Positions 7,585-14,379 of a DNA stretch of 15,158 bases are shown piece after piece; position 1 is the stretch's first letter, and each line of letters opens with the position of its first letter. The stretch is taken from NCBI GenBank assembly GCA_900319505.1, contig ONOV01000074.1, positions 1 through 15,158 of the forward strand. The letters are read 5' to 3'. The translations under genes and the position numbers were made by a program. Under the pieces are notes generated by a model, which was not told the origin of the DNA, did no database searches, and saw nothing but the letters and a program-made list of their open reading frames with translations. The DNA is from an uncultured Erysipelotrichaceae bacterium (GTDB lineage Bacteria; Bacillota_I; Bacilli_A; Erysipelotrichales; Erysipelotrichaceae).

Positions 7585-8931
7585 TCAGCCCAAAAGCAGC
7601 TTTCTTGTCGAAAAATAGGCATATAGAACCATGGACCCGGTAATAACCCATGAGATCGGATAAACAAGAAACAGCGTCACAAAGCTGCGATGCCATACAA
7701 ATACAGTATTCACATAGATCAGACGGAATACACAGGAACCGATGATCGTCAGAATGGCCGGGGTCATACTGTGCCCCATCCCGCGCAGACATCCGCCTGA
7801 GATTTCATACAGTCCGGTACCGATTTCCAATGTACCGACTAGCAAAAGACGGATACAGGCATAATGCAGAACCTCTGGATCATTGGTGAAAAAGGACAGG
7901 ATAAAGCTGCGGGAAAACCAGAAGACAAGAGACAGCGTAAACGTGATCAGGGTCCCGTACAGCATGGTTTTCCGGTATACCTCCTTACACCGCTCATATC
8001 TGCCCGCCGCATAATTCTGCGAAGTGAAAGTCACGGCTGTCTGGGCAAAGGCATTGACCACGTAATAGCACATGGTTTCAAACGTACTGGCCGCGGATGC
8101 GCCGGCAATGGCTGCACTGCCGAAGGAATTGATGGCCGCCTGAATCACGACATTGCTCAATGAGAAGACAACCCCCTGCAGACCGGCAGGCAGACCGATT
8201 TCCATCGTCTGTTTCAGATATTCCTTTCTGATGCGCAGCTTATGAAAGGAAAGCCGGTACGGCGTTTCCTCTTTTAATAAGCATAGAGTCATATAGGCAG
8301 CGCTGATACCGTTGGAAATGTCCGTAGCGATCGCAACACCCGCGACCGATAAATCCATGACGATAACAAAAAACAGATTCAGCACTACATTGACAATACC
8401 TGATATGACAAGTGCAATCAGCGGTCTTTCGCTGTCACCCCTGGCTCTTAATACCGCTGAAGCAAAGTTGTAAACCATGAAAAACGGCATGCCGAGGAAA
8501 TAGATCCTGAGATACAGGATGGCCTTATGCATGACTTCTTCCGGTGCCCCCATTAATAACAGGATGCCGTGGGAAGAAGGAATGCCAATCCCGATCAGCA
8601 GAAAACCGCACAGCAGTGCCAGAAGATATTCCGTATGCACCGCTTCACTGATCTTTTCCTTCTGTCCCTTTCCGATTAATGAAGCAATGACGACATTGGC
8701 CCCGGTCGCAAGCCCGATGAACAGGGATATTAATAAGGAAATCACCGGGGCATTGGAACCGACCGCAGCCATCGAGGCAGATGAGTCAAAACGGCCGATA
8801 ACAGCAAGATCCGCACTGTTGAACAGCTGCTGCAGAATACTGGCCAGCGCAAGCGGAATGGCAAACTTCAGAATCTTATCTCCCAGGGTGCCTTCCAGCA
8901 TATTCATTTCTTTTGTTTTACGAGCTGTCAT
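7585..8931 (-). CDS. MATE family efflux transporter
   Basis: A 448-residue multi-pass membrane protein with about 12 hydrophobic helices, the usual MATE size. Family features: MNMLEGTLGDKILKFAIPLA start, QQLFNSADLAVIGRF in helix 1-2, GLATGANVVIASLIGKG, RARGDSERPL before helix 5, and NVVLNLFFVIVMDLSVAGVAIAT; the second half repeats the pattern (LPAGLQGVVFSLSNVVIQAAINSFG). MATE proteins export organic cations, drugs or flavins using Na+ or H+ gradients; the substrate is not readable here. I chose ATG 8931 because MTARKTKEMNMLEG matches normal family N-termini. A GTG at 8964 would add 11 residues without a binding site, and ATG 8907 would remove eight. No Shine-Dalgarno precedes 8931, and the -10 box lies only 7 nt away, so translation may be leaderless. 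Confidence 0.93.
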   Translation of the reverse strand: MTARKTKEMNMLEGTLGDKILKFAIPLALASILQQLFNSADLAVIGRFDSSASMAAVGSNAPVISLLISLFIGLATGANVVIASLIGKGQKEKISEAVHTEYLLALLCGFLLIGIGIPSSHGILLLMGAPEEVMHKAILYLRIYFLGMPFFMVYNFASAVLRARGDSERPLIALVISGIVNVVLNLFFVIVMDLSVAGVAIATDISNGISAAYMTLCLLKEETPYRLSFHKLRIRKEYLKQTMEIGLPAGLQGVVFSLSNVVIQAAINSFGSAAIAGASAASTFETMCYYVVNAFAQTAVTFTSQNYAAGRYERCKEVYRKTMLYGTLITFTLSLVFWFSRSFILSFFTNDPEVLHYACIRLLLVGTLEIGTGLYEISGGCLRGMGHSMTPAILTIIGSCVFRLIYVNTVFVWHRSFVTLFLVYPISWVITGSMVLYAYFSTRKLLLG

Positions 8932-8938
8932 GAATGCA

Positions 8939-8966
8939 ATTATAGTCTTCTGGATCAGAAACACAA
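8939..8966 (-). promoter_or_regulatory. Promoter of the MATE gene, very close to the start codon
   Basis: On the minus strand a perfect TATAAT (8939-8944) is spaced 16 nt from TTGTGT (8961-8966). The -10 box ends 7 nt before the ATG at 8931, so the normal initiation point is at or within a base or two of that ATG. An unseen upstream promoter would change this reading. Confidence 0.6.
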
Positions 8967-8997
8967 CCTAAGCACCTTCGCATGATTATCGGCAATC

Positions 8998-9014
8998 GTT
9001 CACGCATCATTCAT
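8998..9014. repeat. 17-nt repeat, copy 2 (upstream of the MATE gene)
   Basis: Identical to 5716-5732. It lies about 70 nt upstream of the likely MATE start and upstream of its predicted promoter, in the gap shared with the plus-strand glycosyltransferase relic. On the minus strand it again reads ATGAATGATGCGTGAAC. In a random 15-kb sequence an exact 17-nt repeat is expected only about once in a hundred windows. Confidence 0.55.
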
Positions 9015-9076
9015 TCTTCCGCCATCCGATCATAAGATCCTTTTTTTATCCTTGATGACGTAAGGAGGACAGATCA

Positions 9077-9322
9077 ATGAAAAAAACTGCATTGATTCCT
9101 GCCTGCTGTCCCGATGGAACGATGATTGATGTCATCCAGGACCTGAAAGCAGAATCATTTGATATAGCTGTTGTCGATGACGGCAGCCCGGCAGACTGCC
9201 AGCCGGTGTTCAAAGAAGCGGAAAAATACGCTTCTGTCATTCATGAAGTGCCCAGCCAGGGCAAAGGTGCTGCCCTGCTTGTGATCAGTCTCATCTTCTA
9301 TGTAAAGCGGCTTACTATGTGA
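9077..9322 (+). pseudogene. Truncated glycosyltransferase family 2 remnant
   Basis: The 81-codon frame starts 9 nt after a strong AAGGAGG (9061-9067). Residues 1-67 look like the start of a GT-A fold glycosyltransferase: a KKTALIPA first strand, VIQDLK helix, DIAVVDDGS (29-37), whose paired Asp normally lies in the nucleotide-sugar site, and IHEVPSQGKGAAL (55-67), which in family members leads into a helix and the DxD region. The similarity stops near 9277. The last 14 codons (VISLIFYVKRLTM) do not continue the fold, and about 75% or more of a normal enzyme is missing. PACCPDG, where PAY-x-PDE is common, also suggests decay. No continuation was found in other frames before the htrA promoter, though another frame over 9285-9360 stays open. 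A small functional peptide is less likely. Confidence 0.62.
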
Positions 9323-9351
9323 AAAGAAGTGTATATATCATTCAGATTCAG

Positions 9352-9383
9352 TTCACAATCCCTTCACATTTGCTTACTATAAT
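9352..9383 (+). promoter_or_regulatory. htrA promoter with TTCACA-N5-TTCACA operator
   Basis: A perfect TATAAT (9378-9383) lies 30 nt before the htrA ATG, but no good -35 is found at 17 nt. Instead two identical TTCACA hexamers (9352-9357 and 9363-9368) are spaced by 5 nt, an 11-bp period typical of direct-repeat sites of OmpR/PhoP-type response regulators. In Bacillus subtilis the htrA-type genes answer to the CssRS secretion-stress system and carry TTTTCACA-like repeats, so a CssR-like regulator is a reasonable inference. No such regulator is encoded in this window. Confidence 0.55.
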
Positions 9384-9413
9384 AAAAGATGTTTCAGGAG
9401 GAAATAAAACCAT

Positions 9414-10622
9414 ATGAGTGAAGATAACGATCGTATTATAGACGGTGAATATACAGAAAAAGAATACACAGGACCGGTGAATGGCCCCAGAAAACCGAAA
9501 AAGCACCATAAGGGCGGTACGGTGGCTATTGCCATCGCCTGCGGCCTGGCAGCCGGTTTTGGCGGCAGTGCCATCGGCTATGCTGTATTTAATGGAACTG
9601 GCAGCGGCGGTACTACCGTTGTCTACAAAGATGCATCCAGCAGTGATGCGTCCACGAAGAATACTTCCGTCACATCGGAAAGCGGCGATCTTTCCACCGC
9701 AGATATTGCGGCCAAGGCATCTCCCAGTGTTGTCGAGATCAATGTGACCGGCACGGAAACATACTATGGCATGTTCGGCGGTACCTATCAGACTGAAGCA
9801 GCCGGTTCCGGCGTCATCATTTCCGCTGACGGCTACATCATCACCAACAACCACGTTGTGGAAGATGGAAGTGATTATAAAGTAGTTACATCCGACGGCA
9901 CGGAATATACAGCTTCCCTTGTCGCCACTGATTCCAAAAGTGATATTGCCGTACTGAAGGTTGACGCAACGGATCTTACTCCTGCCACCATCGGCGACAG
10001 CGACAAGATTCAGGTCGGCGACAAGGCAGTTGTCATCGGCAACCCGCTCGGTACCCTTGGCGGTACAGTAACAGACGGCATCATCTCCGCTACCAACCGT
10101 CAGATCACCATCAACAATGAATCCATGAATCTGATCCAGACAAACGCAGCCATCAACTCCGGCAACTCCGGCGGCGGTCTGTTCGACGGCCAGGGCAGCC
10201 TGATCGGTATTGTCAATGCCAAGGACTCCGGCACGACAAGTTCCGGTACCACTATTGAAGGTTTAGGCTTTGCGATCCCGATCAATGAAGCCATGGATGT
10301 TGCCCAGCAGCTGATGGAAAACGGCAAGGTAACAGACCGTGCTTCCCTGGGTGTCTATGTACAGGAACTGCAGCAGGACAGCGGCCGCTATAAGGCTGGT
10401 GTATATATCACAAGCCTGGTGAATGGCGGCGGTGCCGAAGCCGCAGGTCTGAAAGTCTATGATCGCATTGTCAAGGTCGATGATACGGATATCACATCCT
10501 ATACGGATCTTTCTGCTGTATTATCTTCACATAAAATCGGTGATAAGGTATCTGTTACGGTCGAGCGCGATGGAAATGAAAAGACATATGATGTCACCCT
10601 CGGCTCTTCTGCCGCAGAGTAA
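9414..10622 (+). CDS. htrA: HtrA/DegP-family membrane-anchored serine protease with PDZ domain
   Basis: 402 residues. The ATG at 9414 follows AGGAGG (9396-9401) by 12 nt. A charged cytoplasmic N-terminus (1-35) leads to one membrane segment (36-58) and a Gly/Ser/Thr-rich stalk (60-95), so the catalytic part should lie outside the membrane. The trypsin-like protease (96-305) has a complete triad: H147 in TNNHVVE, D177 in SDIAVLK and S252 in NSGNSGGG, with the GNPLG loop at 209-213. A single PDZ domain (310-398; SLGVYV start, AEAAGLKVYDRIVKV core) normally recognises exposed C-termini of misfolded proteins and controls protease activity. This layout is the usual Gram-positive HtrA/YycK form. 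It degrades or refolds misfolded secreted proteins under stress. It stands alone between the operator repeat and a strong terminator. Product certainty is high; the choice among htrA-type paralogues is not. Confidence 0.96.
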   Translation: MSEDNDRIIDGEYTEKEYTGPVNGPRKPKKHHKGGTVAIAIACGLAAGFGGSAIGYAVFNGTGSGGTTVVYKDASSSDASTKNTSVTSESGDLSTADIAAKASPSVVEINVTGTETYYGMFGGTYQTEAAGSGVIISADGYIITNNHVVEDGSDYKVVTSDGTEYTASLVATDSKSDIAVLKVDATDLTPATIGDSDKIQVGDKAVVIGNPLGTLGGTVTDGIISATNRQITINNESMNLIQTNAAINSGNSGGGLFDGQGSLIGIVNAKDSGTTSSGTTIEGLGFAIPINEAMDVAQQLMENGKVTDRASLGVYVQELQQDSGRYKAGVYITSLVNGGGAEAAGLKVYDRIVKVDDTDITSYTDLSAVLSSHKIGDKVSVTVERDGNEKTYDVTLGSSAAE

Positions 10623-10630
10623 AGAAAGTA

Positions 10631-10669
10631 AACAAAAGGAAGTTCGGAACAGCCGAACTTCCTTTTGTT
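10631..10669. terminator. Bidirectional terminator between htrA and the DUF1667 gene
   Basis: A perfect 17-bp stem (arms 10631-10647 and 10653-10669, AACAAAAGGAAGTTCGG and its complement) surrounds a 5-nt loop. Rightward transcripts from htrA end in CCTTTTGTTATTTT; leftward transcripts of the redox operon end in CCTTTTGTTTACTTTC. The right arm overlaps two bases of the TAA stop (10668-10670) of the DUF1667 gene. The hairpin therefore serves two convergent transcripts. Confidence 0.88.
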
Positions 10670-11036
10670 ATTTTCTGGCTAATGATCTTGAAGCAATCAG
10701 TGCTACCCCGGTACCAGCCAGGTTTTCTCTGATCACCTGGCCTTCCTTTACAGGCGCTTCCACACGAATGGTTCTGACTTCATCCATGGCCTGTTTCATC
10801 AGATCCAGCGGAATGGCATCTGCAGTAATGACCGGCAGAACTCTGTGGGTGCCGTTATGAATGGATACGGTACTGGTCAGAATACGCATCGGTCTGACAC
10901 ATTCGCTTTCCGCATAGGCTTTGCCCCTTGGACAGCTGTTGCCTTTGACCGACAGCACCGTCTTTCCTTCCATCTCTACCGTAATCCGGCATCCCATCGG
11001 ACAGTTGACACAGACTAGTTCCTTTACTTCAGGCAT
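10668..11036 (-). CDS. DUF1667 protein, cysteine-rich partner of the FAD oxidoreductases
   Basis: 122 residues, the usual length for DUF1667. The ATG at 11036 has GGAGG 7 nt upstream and lies 13 nt inside the end of the preceding oxidoreductase gene. The N-terminus carries C9-VN-C12-PMG-C16, then NSC35-PRG and C46, an arrangement able to bind a metal or Fe-S cluster; the C-terminal half (RVLPVITADAIPLDLMKQAMDEV) is conserved without a named function. In many anaerobic Bacillota this small protein is encoded last in a set with a GlpA-like and a GlpB-like flavoprotein, in the position taken by the GlpC subunit of E. coli anaerobic glycerol-3-phosphate dehydrogenase, though it is not homologous to GlpC. 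An electron-transfer role is inferred from that context. Confidence 0.9.
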   Translation of the reverse strand: MPEVKELVCVNCPMGCRITVEMEGKTVLSVKGNSCPRGKAYAESECVRPMRILTSTVSIHNGTHRVLPVITADAIPLDLMKQAMDEVRTIRVEAPVKEGQVIRENLAGTGVALIASRSLARK

Positions 11037-12286
11037 GTTGTATCCTCCACTGAAAATGTAAGATCCCCATCGAGCTCAGCCATCTGCTTTCCTGTCAGCA
11101 TCAGTCTTTCCATCACCGAAGGCATGAGCTTCTTCTTTTCGATCCTTCTGATTTCTTTCCCATTGCATGTCACATGCAGTATCGCTTTATCCATCGGCTT
11201 TCTGACCCGGAAGAAGAATTCCGTGTTATGCGCTGTGCCCTGATGAAACCGGCCCGGTACGACATAGCCGACATTTTCACCCGGTATGGCTTTATATAAC
11301 GGTGCTTCATTCTTTCCTTCTTTCAGGCAAGAAGCAGCACCCTCAGCAGCACGGGATGCCTGCAGCGTGACAAAATCAACCAGATCATGGACATGCAGAC
11401 CATTGCCGCAGGCAAAGATGCCATCGCTCAGCGTCATGTAGTTATCATCCACAACCGGTCCTTTGATGGCCGGATCCATGATGATGCCGGCCTGGTTTGC
11501 CAGATGGTTTTCCGGAATCAGACCGACTGACAGCAGCAGTGTATCCACATCAAAGTACTGCTCACTGCCCGGAATCGGATTCTTATGGTCATCCACAGCC
11601 ATGAGTTCAATGCGCTCCAGCCTGTCTCTGCCGAATACCTTTGTCACGGTATGAGAAAGATACAGCGGAATGTGGAAGTCTTCCAGACACTGCTTGATAT
11701 TGCGGGGCAGGCCGTTGGAATACGGCATGATCTCCGCCACCCCGTATACCTTTGCGCCTTCCAGCGTCATCCGCCTTGCCATGATGAGTCCGATATCACC
11801 GGATCCCAGAATGAATACCTTCTTACCGACCATGTATCCGTCAATATTGAGATAGCGCTGGGCCTGTCCGGCCGTATAGATGCCAGCGCATCTTGTCCCC
11901 ATGATATTGATGGCACCCCGGGGTCTTTCATAGCAGCCGACCGCCAGAATGACCGTATCTGCCGATACTGTGACACAGCCCTCTTCAGGATTAACATAAG
12001 TGACATGACGGTCCGCACTCAGCCGGGTAACCATGCAGTCAAGTCTGATTGTCACATGAAGTTCCTGTGCCATCTTCACAAAGCGCTCGGCATAGGCCGG
12101 TCCGCTCAGCTGTTCATGAAATGTCTGCAGGCCGAAGCCGTTATGAATGCACTGTTCCAGGATACCGCCCGGTTCAGAATCTTTTTCCAGAACGACAATG
12201 TCTTCAATACCGTTTTTCTTCAGTGTAACTGCAGCGGAAAGGCCGGCACTGCCTCCGCCGATGATAACAGCCTGATAGTTCCTCAT
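11024..12286 (-). CDS. FAD/NAD(P)-dependent oxidoreductase, GlpB-position flavoprotein
   Basis: 420 residues. The ATG at 12286 follows GGAG by 8 nt and overlaps the TGA of the upstream gene as ATGA. Two dinucleotide-binding folds are visible: an FAD motif GGGSAG at 10-15 ending with E34, and a second GSGDIG at 161-166 inserted as in pyridine-nucleotide-disulfide reductases. VILAVGCYERPRG (112-124) and GIFACGNGLHVHD (289-301) close the FAD site. The redox CxxC of thioredoxin-reductase-like enzymes is absent at the expected place, so electrons probably leave through protein partners rather than a disulfide. The C-terminal 100 residues (EFFFRVRKPM, MERLMLTGKQM) are specific to this group. Together with the GlpA-like and DUF1667 products it probably forms a complex passing electrons from the substrate toward NAD(P) or another carrier. 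Substrate not shown by sequence. Confidence 0.88.
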   Translation of the reverse strand: MRNYQAVIIGGGSAGLSAAVTLKKNGIEDIVVLEKDSEPGGILEQCIHNGFGLQTFHEQLSGPAYAERFVKMAQELHVTIRLDCMVTRLSADRHVTYVNPEEGCVTVSADTVILAVGCYERPRGAINIMGTRCAGIYTAGQAQRYLNIDGYMVGKKVFILGSGDIGLIMARRMTLEGAKVYGVAEIMPYSNGLPRNIKQCLEDFHIPLYLSHTVTKVFGRDRLERIELMAVDDHKNPIPGSEQYFDVDTLLLSVGLIPENHLANQAGIIMDPAIKGPVVDDNYMTLSDGIFACGNGLHVHDLVDFVTLQASRAAEGAASCLKEGKNEAPLYKAIPGENVGYVVPGRFHQGTAHNTEFFFRVRKPMDKAILHVTCNGKEIRRIEKKKLMPSVMERLMLTGKQMAELDGDLTFSVEDTTCLK

Positions 12287-13713
12287 TCTCTGTTCTCCTT
12301 CATCAGAATCTTCGATGCCGGTGAATCAAGAACGACATCAAGCGGTGAGATGTGAAGCTCACGCGCAAGAATGGCAGCCACTCTCGGTTCACAGAAGCCG
12401 CCCTGGCATCTTCCCATGCCCGGTCTGACTCTCTTCTTCACCCCTTTAATGGATACCGCACCGCACAATGTATGAATACAGTCGACAATCTCCCCTTCCG
12501 AGATCTGTTCACACCGGCATACAATCCTGCCATACAGCGGATTTGCCGCAATCATCCGGTTGCGCTCTTCATCGCTCAGCTCATTCAGCACCACCGGCTT
12601 TTCCCGCTTCATGACAGCCGTTTCATTCACCCTGAGGGCCGTTTCTTTTCTGACAAACCGGTCAATGATATAGTCCGCAATGGCCGGCGCACTGGCTAAA
12701 CCCGGCGATTCAATGGAAGCCGCATCAATAAAACCGGGTGCATCCCCATATTCGGTTATGACAAAGTCCTTTGACGTTGAACTTGGTCTTAAGCCGGCAA
12801 ATGTACGGATGACCTTGTTGAACGGTACATTCTTCATGGTCTTATTGATATTGGCACGCACATAAGCCAGCCCATCCGCACTGTTTTCCCTGTCCTCCGG
12901 ATCGGTAACCGTATTGCTGTCTGGACCCAGCAGCACATTGCCATACACCGTAGGTACAGCCAGGACGCCCTTGCCCTTATCTGTAGGTACCGGGAAAATG
13001 ATGGTATGCACAAAGTCCGTATCCTGATCCAGGACATAGTATTCGCCTTTACGCGGTTTCATCGTATACGAAACTTCATCCGATACCATACGGGCAATGG
13101 TATCCGCATGTGTTCCGGCACAGCTGATGATAAGCTTAGTCTCATAGTCACCGGCAGAAGTATGAACGATAAAGCCATCTTCCTTTTTATCAATGGCAGT
13201 CACACAGGTATTGAGATGCAGTTCGGTGCCGTTGCGCATAGCCGTCTGCATGCATGCAAGTGCTACTTCCCAGGGATAGATCACAGCGGTTGAAGGGAAA
13301 GAGAGAACCTGCGTCACATTGTCAGAGAGGTTCTTTTCCCGTTTTCTTGCCTCATCCCCGCTTAACAGTTCATTGACTATACCGCGGCGGTCGCCCCTGT
13401 CCTTCAGAACAGTCAGCTTCTTTTCCTCTTCTTCACCGCACGCCGCAATAAAAGCCCCCACCTTTTTATAGTGGCAGCCTAAATCAGAGCACAGCTTTTC
13501 ATACTGCTTCGCTCCTTCTACATTGAGAAGTGCTTTCAGCGTCCCATCCTCAGGATCATAGCCGGTATGAACAATTGCAGAATTGGCCATCGTTGCCTCA
13601 TCCGCAATATCATTTTCCTTTTCCAGCACACAAGTCCTGAGATGATAGCGCGACAGCTTCAGCGCTGTCATTGTACCGGTAATACCGGCCCCGATGATCA
13701 CAACGTCATACAT
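12283..13713 (-). CDS. GlpA-like FAD-dependent dehydrogenase with C-terminal BFD-type [2Fe-2S] domain
   Basis: 476 residues from ATG 13713. The frame is open further upstream, but that extension reads into the regulator gene and lacks conserved sequence; MYDVVIIGAG is the normal N-terminus, with AGG about 8 nt before. The FAD motif GAGITG (8-13) and E31 begin a D-amino-acid-oxidase-fold domain (1-355), including MANSAIVHTGYD (42-53), KPRKGEYYVLD (219-229) and FAGLRPSS (305-312). The C-terminus (395-455) has C399-R-C401 and C436-QGGF-C441, the four ligands of a bacterioferritin-associated-ferredoxin-like [2Fe-2S] cluster, as in GlpA of anaerobic glycerol-3-phosphate dehydrogenase. Related proteins include 2-hydroxyglutarate and opine oxidases, so glycerol-3-phosphate is the most likely substrate, not a proven one. 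No glpK or glpF is present here. The regulator gene lies 38 nt upstream. Confidence 0.88.
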   Translation of the reverse strand: MYDVVIIGAGITGTMTALKLSRYHLRTCVLEKENDIADEATMANSAIVHTGYDPEDGTLKALLNVEGAKQYEKLCSDLGCHYKKVGAFIAACGEEEEKKLTVLKDRGDRRGIVNELLSGDEARKREKNLSDNVTQVLSFPSTAVIYPWEVALACMQTAMRNGTELHLNTCVTAIDKKEDGFIVHTSAGDYETKLIISCAGTHADTIARMVSDEVSYTMKPRKGEYYVLDQDTDFVHTIIFPVPTDKGKGVLAVPTVYGNVLLGPDSNTVTDPEDRENSADGLAYVRANINKTMKNVPFNKVIRTFAGLRPSSTSKDFVITEYGDAPGFIDAASIESPGLASAPAIADYIIDRFVRKETALRVNETAVMKREKPVVLNELSDEERNRMIAANPLYGRIVCRCEQISEGEIVDCIHTLCGAVSIKGVKKRVRPGMGRCQGGFCEPRVAAILARELHISPLDVVLDSPASKILMKENRE

Positions 13714-13751
13714 AAAATACCTGCTTTCTATTATTCTATTATTGTTTCTAT

Positions 13752-14300
13752 TTACTGCGCCGCAAAAGACGATGCGGCGATTGTAAAACCGTCCATTACC
13801 ATGGTTCTGATCTTGCGCGTCAAGAGTTCCGGTTCTTCTTTCATACCGTTGCCGATCCACTTGATCATAATACTGGTAACCGCAAACGTGTAGAAGTCAC
13901 GGATCAGAATGCGGTCTTCCCGGGAAAGACGGCTGCCGGCTGTATGATTGAGGGATGCCTCAATCAGATTTCCGACTGCCCTGCGGAATATGCCTTCATA
14001 TCGTTCGTGGTCCAATTCATGATAGCCTTTCTCCACAAACTCACGATTATCTTTCAGGCATACGAGAATATCATAGATATTATTGGTCCATCTGTCTCCT
14101 GCCGTATCAAGATCCATGACATCATCCAGCATACGGGAATACATATCCTCCAGCAGATCATAAATATCATGATAATGGTAGTAGAAAGTCTGCCGGTTGA
14201 TGCCGGCTCTTTTTGTGAGGTCGCCGATGCGGATGCGCGGTATCGGCGTATTTTTCATCTCCTCTTTCAGAGCATCTGCCAGTTTTTGTTTTGTATTCAT
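13752..14300 (-). CDS. TetR/AcrR family transcriptional regulator
   Basis: 182 residues from ATG 14300, which is preceded by AGGTAGG. The open frame reaches further upstream into the divergent Sel1 gene, but those codons have no regulator-like sequence. The N-terminal DNA-binding domain spans 1-55: IRIGDLTKRAGINRQTFYYHYHDIYDLLEDM contains the helix-turn-helix at about 24-45 and the F-Y-x-H-F/Y signature of TetR recognition helices. The C-terminal part (60-182) is the helical type seen in DhaS-like regulators (EGIFRRAVGNLIEASL, YTFAVTSIMIKWIGNGM); the ligand is unknown. DhaS itself activates dihydroxyacetone-kinase genes in Lactococcus, suggestive next to a glycerol-3-phosphate-type dehydrogenase but not diagnostic. 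As the first gene of the redox operon it probably controls its own transcription, possibly through the inverted repeats at 14345-14379. Confidence 0.87.
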   Translation of the reverse strand: MNTKQKLADALKEEMKNTPIPRIRIGDLTKRAGINRQTFYYHYHDIYDLLEDMYSRMLDDVMDLDTAGDRWTNNIYDILVCLKDNREFVEKGYHELDHERYEGIFRRAVGNLIEASLNHTAGSRLSREDRILIRDFYTFAVTSIMIKWIGNGMKEEPELLTRKIRTMVMDGFTIAASSFAAQ

Positions 14301-14316
14301 AAACCTACCTGAAATC

Positions 14317-14322
14317 ATTATA
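14317..14322 (-). promoter_or_regulatory. -10 box of the TetR-led redox operon
   Basis: A perfect TATAAT on the minus strand ends 16 nt before the regulator ATG, giving a predicted leader of about 10 nt that holds the AGGTAGG site. The hexamer at the -35 position (14340-14345, GCAAGT) is a poor match, which leaves room for activator dependence or a weak promoter. Confidence 0.55.
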
Positions 14323-14344
14323 AACCAATTGATATTTTTACTTG

Positions 14345-14379
14345 CATAAATTTTATGTACTGCTAAACTGTTAACCGTT
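14345..14379. promoter_or_regulatory. Two inverted repeats in the divergent TetR/Sel1 control region
   Basis: CATAAATTTTATG (14345-14357) has perfect 6-bp arms around one central base. AACTGTTAACCGTT (14366-14379) is symmetric at 12 of 14 positions (AAC-N-GTT twice) and ends directly at the Sel1 ATG. Both lie within 80 nt between two divergent genes, where a TetR dimer would be expected to bind. Whether either is its operator cannot be told from sequence alone. Confidence 0.4.

Noticed and set aside
7520..7792. N-terminal extension of the SseB protein (91 extra residues)
   Set aside because: It overlaps the MATE gene in another frame, is Cys-rich and unlike SseB, whereas ATG 7519 has a ribosome binding site and promoter immediately upstream.
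11585..12355. 256-codon plus-strand open frame
   Set aside because: It lies antisense to the conserved FAD/NAD oxidoreductase, with no binding site and no domain-like sequence.
13714..13860. 49-residue N-terminal extension of the GlpA-like protein
   Set aside because: It runs into the TetR gene; the FAD-binding N-terminus begins properly at ATG 13713.
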